Shown here: positions 29,543 to 32,624 of the stretch, in pieces
How positions within the stretch are numbered: the stretch's first letter is position 1
Layout of the letters: each line of letters starts with the position of its first letter
Notes under the pieces: generated by a model
What the model saw: only the letters and a program-made list of their open reading frames with translations
Told to the model about the DNA's origin: nothing
Database searches by the model: none
Translations under genes and position numbers: made by a program
Assembly (NCBI GenBank): GCA_005883135.1
Contig: VAZM01000343.1
Span: 1-32,624, forward strand
Direction: 5' to 3'
DNA from: Alphaproteobacteria bacterium
Lineage (GTDB): Bacteria > Pseudomonadota > Alphaproteobacteria > Rhizobiales > Xanthobacteraceae
Length of the DNA stretch: 32,624 bases

Positions 29543-30747
29543 TGACCGAGGAGCTGAGCGCGCGCCTGCCCCCGAAGGGGGACATCGATTACCGCCTGCT
29601 CATCCCGTTCCTCGCCCATGTCACGCTGATCCAGACGCTCACGCTCATCATCCGGATCACGACCTCTTACCGCGCGATCGAACTCGGCCTTCCCGTCCTC
29701 TGGCTCGGCATCATCGCGACCGGCTTCGCCATCATCCCGGTGTTCACCGCGCTGCAGGTCGGGCGGTGGATCGACCGCGGCAACGACGCGCGCGCCGCGT
29801 GGGTCGGCTCGGCGCTCGTGTTCGCCGCCTGCATCGGATTCTGGGCCTGGCCGCGATCCGCCATGCATCTCCTCGGCTTCTCCGTGCTGTTGGGCTTTGG
29901 CCAAATGTTCTGCATGGCGGGCCATCAGATGCTGGCGGTGCGCGCGGGCGGAAAGCGCAGCCGGGAGTCGGCGCTCGGCTACTACGTGGTCGCGACGGCG
30001 ATCGGACAGGGGCTGGGGCCGTTCGTGGTCGGCTGGCTCGGGGGCGCGGCGGCGCTGCCCCCGACCGGGCTGCTGTTCGAGATTGGCCTCCTCGTCGCCG
30101 CCGTCAGTATCGTCATCGCGCTGTTGATCAGGCCCGCCGCGGGCAAGGCCGAGCATCGTCACGGCGGCGATTTCATCCCGATCCGGCGACTGCTCGCGCT
30201 GCGCGGCTTCGCGGCCGTCATGGTCTCGAGCGTGGTGACCGTCACCGCGCTGGACCTCCTGGTGATCTATCTTCCGGCACTGGGCGCGGAGCGCCAGATC
30301 GATGTCACTCACATCGGCCTGATGTTGACAGTCCGCTCGGTCGCATCGTTGGTGTCGCGCGTGTTTTACGCGCGGCTGATCTTCGCCATCGGCCGCACCC
30401 CGCTCACCTTGACCAGCATGCTCGGCAGCGCCGCCGGATTTTTGCTCCTCGCACTGCCGCTCTCGCTTTCCATCATGTACGCGGTTCTCATCGGCTTGGG
30501 AGTTGCCATGGGTATCGCCTCGCCACTGACCCTTTCCGGCGTCATGTACCTCGCGCCGCCTGAAGTGTGCGGCACGGCGTTGACCTTGCGCATGACCGGC
30601 AACCGCATCGGGCAGATCGTGTTTCCGACGCTCGCCGGGCTGCTTGCCGCCACGACGGGCGTGGCGGGGATCCTGCTGGCGATCGGCGTCGGCCTGGCGG
30701 CATCAGGCGTCGCCGTCGCGGTGCGCCAACCGAGGGCGCCGTCCTGA
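29542..30747 (+). CDS. MFS transporter
   Basis: MTEELSARLPPKGDIDYRLLIPFLAHVTLIQTLTLIIRITTSYRAIELGLPVLWLGIIATGFAIIPVFTALQVGRWIDRG; about 12 hydrophobic segments. Confidence 0.88.
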   Translation: MTEELSARLPPKGDIDYRLLIPFLAHVTLIQTLTLIIRITTSYRAIELGLPVLWLGIIATGFAIIPVFTALQVGRWIDRGNDARAAWVGSALVFAACIGFWAWPRSAMHLLGFSVLLGFGQMFCMAGHQMLAVRAGGKRSRESALGYYVVATAIGQGLGPFVVGWLGGAAALPPTGLLFEIGLLVAAVSIVIALLIRPAAGKAEHRHGGDFIPIRRLLALRGFAAVMVSSVVTVTALDLLVIYLPALGAERQIDVTHIGLMLTVRSVASLVSRVFYARLIFAIGRTPLTLTSMLGSAAGFLLLALPLSLSIMYAVLIGLGVAMGIASPLTLSGVMYLAPPEVCGTALTLRMTGNRIGQIVFPTLAGLLAATTGVAGILLAIGVGLAASGVAVAVRQPRAPS

Positions 30748-30776
30748 CGCAAATTCGCTTACATGGGAGAACGCGC

Positions 30777-31709
30777 ATGCCCGACCCGATCCGCATCCGC
30801 ATGGGGGGCTACGCTCCGCCAACGAGCGGCTTCAGCCGCGCACTCAAGCGCATCGGCGACCGGCTCGCCGACGAATTCGGCGAGCGCGTCGAAGTCAAAT
30901 ATGTGTGGAACATCATGGAGTTCGGCTATCGTGCCGAGGACATTCTATGGCTGGTCGAGAACGGCCTTCTGACGCTCGGCTATCAGTCCTCGAGCTACCT
31001 GACCGATCGGGTGCCGGACCTCGGCGTCGTCGACCTGCCGTTCCTGTTCGCCAGCGCGCAATCCGCGCGTGCGGCGATGGACGGCGCGCTCGGTGACGTG
31101 CTCGCCCGCGGGATCGAGGAGCGCACGAATTTCCGCATCCTGGGCTGGTTCGAGAACGGTTTTCGGCACATCTCCAACCGCATACGGCCAGTGCGCGCGC
31201 CCGCGGATCTCGCCGGGCTGCGCATGCGTGTCCTGCCGAGCAAGGTGCAAGCGCGGACGTTCGAATTGCTCGGCGCGGTGCCGATGCCGATGGACCTCAC
31301 GCAGGCGATCGCGCTGATCACCGCCGGAGACATCGACGCGCAGGAGAATCCGCTCTCGAATACCGTGACCTACGGCGTGCACAAGTTCCACCGCTTCCAC
31401 ACCCTGAGCAATCACTTCTACATTTCGCGGCCGATCTTCCTGCATCGCACCGCCTTCGAATCCTGGCCGGCCGATCTTCAGCGCGCCATGCGCAGCGCGA
31501 TAGCGGACGCGGTTGCGTTTCAACGCGAGCTGCATGTCGAGGAGGAAGAGCAAGCACGCCAAGCGATCGCGGCGCAGGGCTGCGAGATCGTCGAGCTCAC
31601 CGCCGCCGACCACGATGCATTCGCCGCCGCGGTGGCGCCGCTGCTCAGGGAGGCGCGACAAATCTTCGGGCCGGCGCTACTCGACTTGATGGCCGGGCAC
31701 GTAGCGTGA
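30777..31709 (+). CDS. TRAP transporter DctP-family solute-binding protein lacking an evident signal peptide
   Basis: MPDPIRIRMGGYAPPTSGFSRALKRIGDRLADEFGERVEVKYVWN; DLAGLRMRVLPSKVQARTFELLGAVPMPMDLTQAIALITAGDIDAQENPLSN typical of DctP. Confidence 0.85.
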   Translation: MPDPIRIRMGGYAPPTSGFSRALKRIGDRLADEFGERVEVKYVWNIMEFGYRAEDILWLVENGLLTLGYQSSSYLTDRVPDLGVVDLPFLFASAQSARAAMDGALGDVLARGIEERTNFRILGWFENGFRHISNRIRPVRAPADLAGLRMRVLPSKVQARTFELLGAVPMPMDLTQAIALITAGDIDAQENPLSNTVTYGVHKFHRFHTLSNHFYISRPIFLHRTAFESWPADLQRAMRSAIADAVAFQRELHVEEEEQARQAIAAQGCEIVELTAADHDAFAAAVAPLLREARQIFGPALLDLMAGHVA

Positions 31710-31737
31710 ACGCCGCCGCGAGGACGCGAAAGCGGGT

Positions 31738-32277
31738 TTATCCACGCCCCTCTTCGGGCTCCGCCAAGATCAGCGCCCAGAACACCTTGTACTTGGACTT
31801 CGGCGCATAAGCCGCGGCGATGCCCATGCGGGTCGCACCCTTGAGCAACATATTGTCGCGGTGCGGCGGCGAATCGCGCCAGCCGGAAAAGGCTTGCGCC
31901 AGGGTGTGATACCCGGCGCCGACATTCTCCGCCGCGGTATGTGCGCGGTAGCCGCCCCCTTTTAGGCGGTCGTGGAAGCTGCGCGCCACGTCGTGACTGA
32001 GCGTGTCGCGGCTCGCCATGGCCTGCGCCTGCGCCTCGGCGAGTTTCATCAGCTCGGGATCGACGGTGACCGGGGTCAGTCCGTTGTTGGTGCGGTAGCC
32101 GGAGATCATCGAGGCCGCCATGGTCGCGTCGACCTGCGCGTCCTTGGCGGCGAGGCTGCGATAAAAGCTCGGCTCGCCGCTCGGCAGATCGCGCTCGGCG
32201 CAGGCGCAAAGGAGCGCCGCCGCTGCAAGCATGGACAAGCCCGCGCCAAGGCGCACAGCGCGGCGTCGAAAGGTCAT
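31738..32277 (-). CDS. CAP-domain (SCP/PR1-like) lipoprotein
   Basis: MTFRRRAVRLGAGLSMLAAAALLCACAERD lipobox-like leader; AAENVGAGYHTLAQAFSGWRDSPPHRDNMLLKGATRMGIAAAYAPKSKYKVFWALILAEP CAP motifs. Confidence 0.9.
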   Translation of the reverse strand: MTFRRRAVRLGAGLSMLAAAALLCACAERDLPSGEPSFYRSLAAKDAQVDATMAASMISGYRTNNGLTPVTVDPELMKLAEAQAQAMASRDTLSHDVARSFHDRLKGGGYRAHTAAENVGAGYHTLAQAFSGWRDSPPHRDNMLLKGATRMGIAAAYAPKSKYKVFWALILAEPEEGRG

Positions 32278-32347
32278 CGCTCTCCCCCCTCCGCCGCCGA
32301 TCCTGCGCTCACAGCATGGCAGAACCGTGGAGATCGTGCGGGGGCGG

Positions 32348-32624
32348 TCAATTCCCGCCGCGATAGACCAGCGCCGGCTGCGCGAAGAAGCTTTCCAGGA
32401 TGTGATAGCAGATGGCGTAGTTCTTCTGGTGAAAGGAGGCGTGGGCGATGCCCGGCATCACGGCGAACTGCTTGTCCGGATTGGGCAGCAATTCGAAAAA
32501 CTTCAGAAGGTCGGCAATGCTTGCGATGCCGTCGTATTCGCCGCGCATGATGAGGGTGGGGACGGGGATTTTCTCAGGGTCGCAGACCGGCAGATTGGCG
32601 CACATGTCGACATAGGTGCCGGTC
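32348..32624 (-). CDS. Alpha/beta hydrolase, C-terminal part (5' end beyond window)
   Basis: Reverse frame open to the edge: TGTYVDMCANLPVCDPEKIPVPTLIMRGEYDGIASIADLLKFFELLPNPDKQFAVMPGIAHASFHQKNYAICYHILESFF, i.e. acid (GEYDGIA) and His (GIAHASF) regions. Confidence 0.82.
   Translation of the reverse strand, partial: TGTYVDMCANLPVCDPEKIPVPTLIMRGEYDGIASIADLLKFFELLPNPDKQFAVMPGIAHASFHQKNYAICYHILESFFAQPALVYRGGN

Overview
The window is a gene-dense, high-GC chromosomal segment. By inference from gene content it comes from an alphaproteobacterium of the Hyphomicrobiales / Bradyrhizobium-like group. I support about 28 protein-coding genes and saw no rRNA, tRNA, CRISPR array or transposase. Order: 3' truncated putA (-); NMT1/THI5-type solute-binding protein; NdvA/ChvA-like exporter overlapping a GT39-like membrane glycosyltransferase; SCP-x-type thiolase (-); DacF-like penicillin-binding protein homolog; FATP-type acyl-CoA synthetase + DUF924; core-MetE-like protein (-); TetR; MarR (-); luciferase-like monooxygenase; second core-MetE-like protein; cupin (-); NmrA-like SDR (-); acyl-CoA synthetase + complete Liv-type ABC transporter; second AMP-dependent synthetase (-); Hsp20; M15-like membrane protein (-); MFS transporter; leaderless DctP-like protein; CAP-domain lipoprotein (-); partial alpha/beta hydrolase (-). 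Main second-look items: (1) the DacF-like protein has S-G-I-Q where the catalytic SxxK box should be, while SxN and KTG are intact (candidate pseudoenzyme); (2) livF has an apparent small deletion/frameshift just before Walker A; (3) the hsp20 5' leader can fold with its Shine-Dalgarno sequence sequestered, resembling a ROSE-like RNA thermometer; (4) a near-perfect 25-bp palindrome overlaps a promoter-like element between the divergent marR and monooxygenase genes, which sit in a locus with two different core-MetE homologs; (5) a DctP-family protein lacks any export signal. All family calls come from reading the translations; no database search was run.
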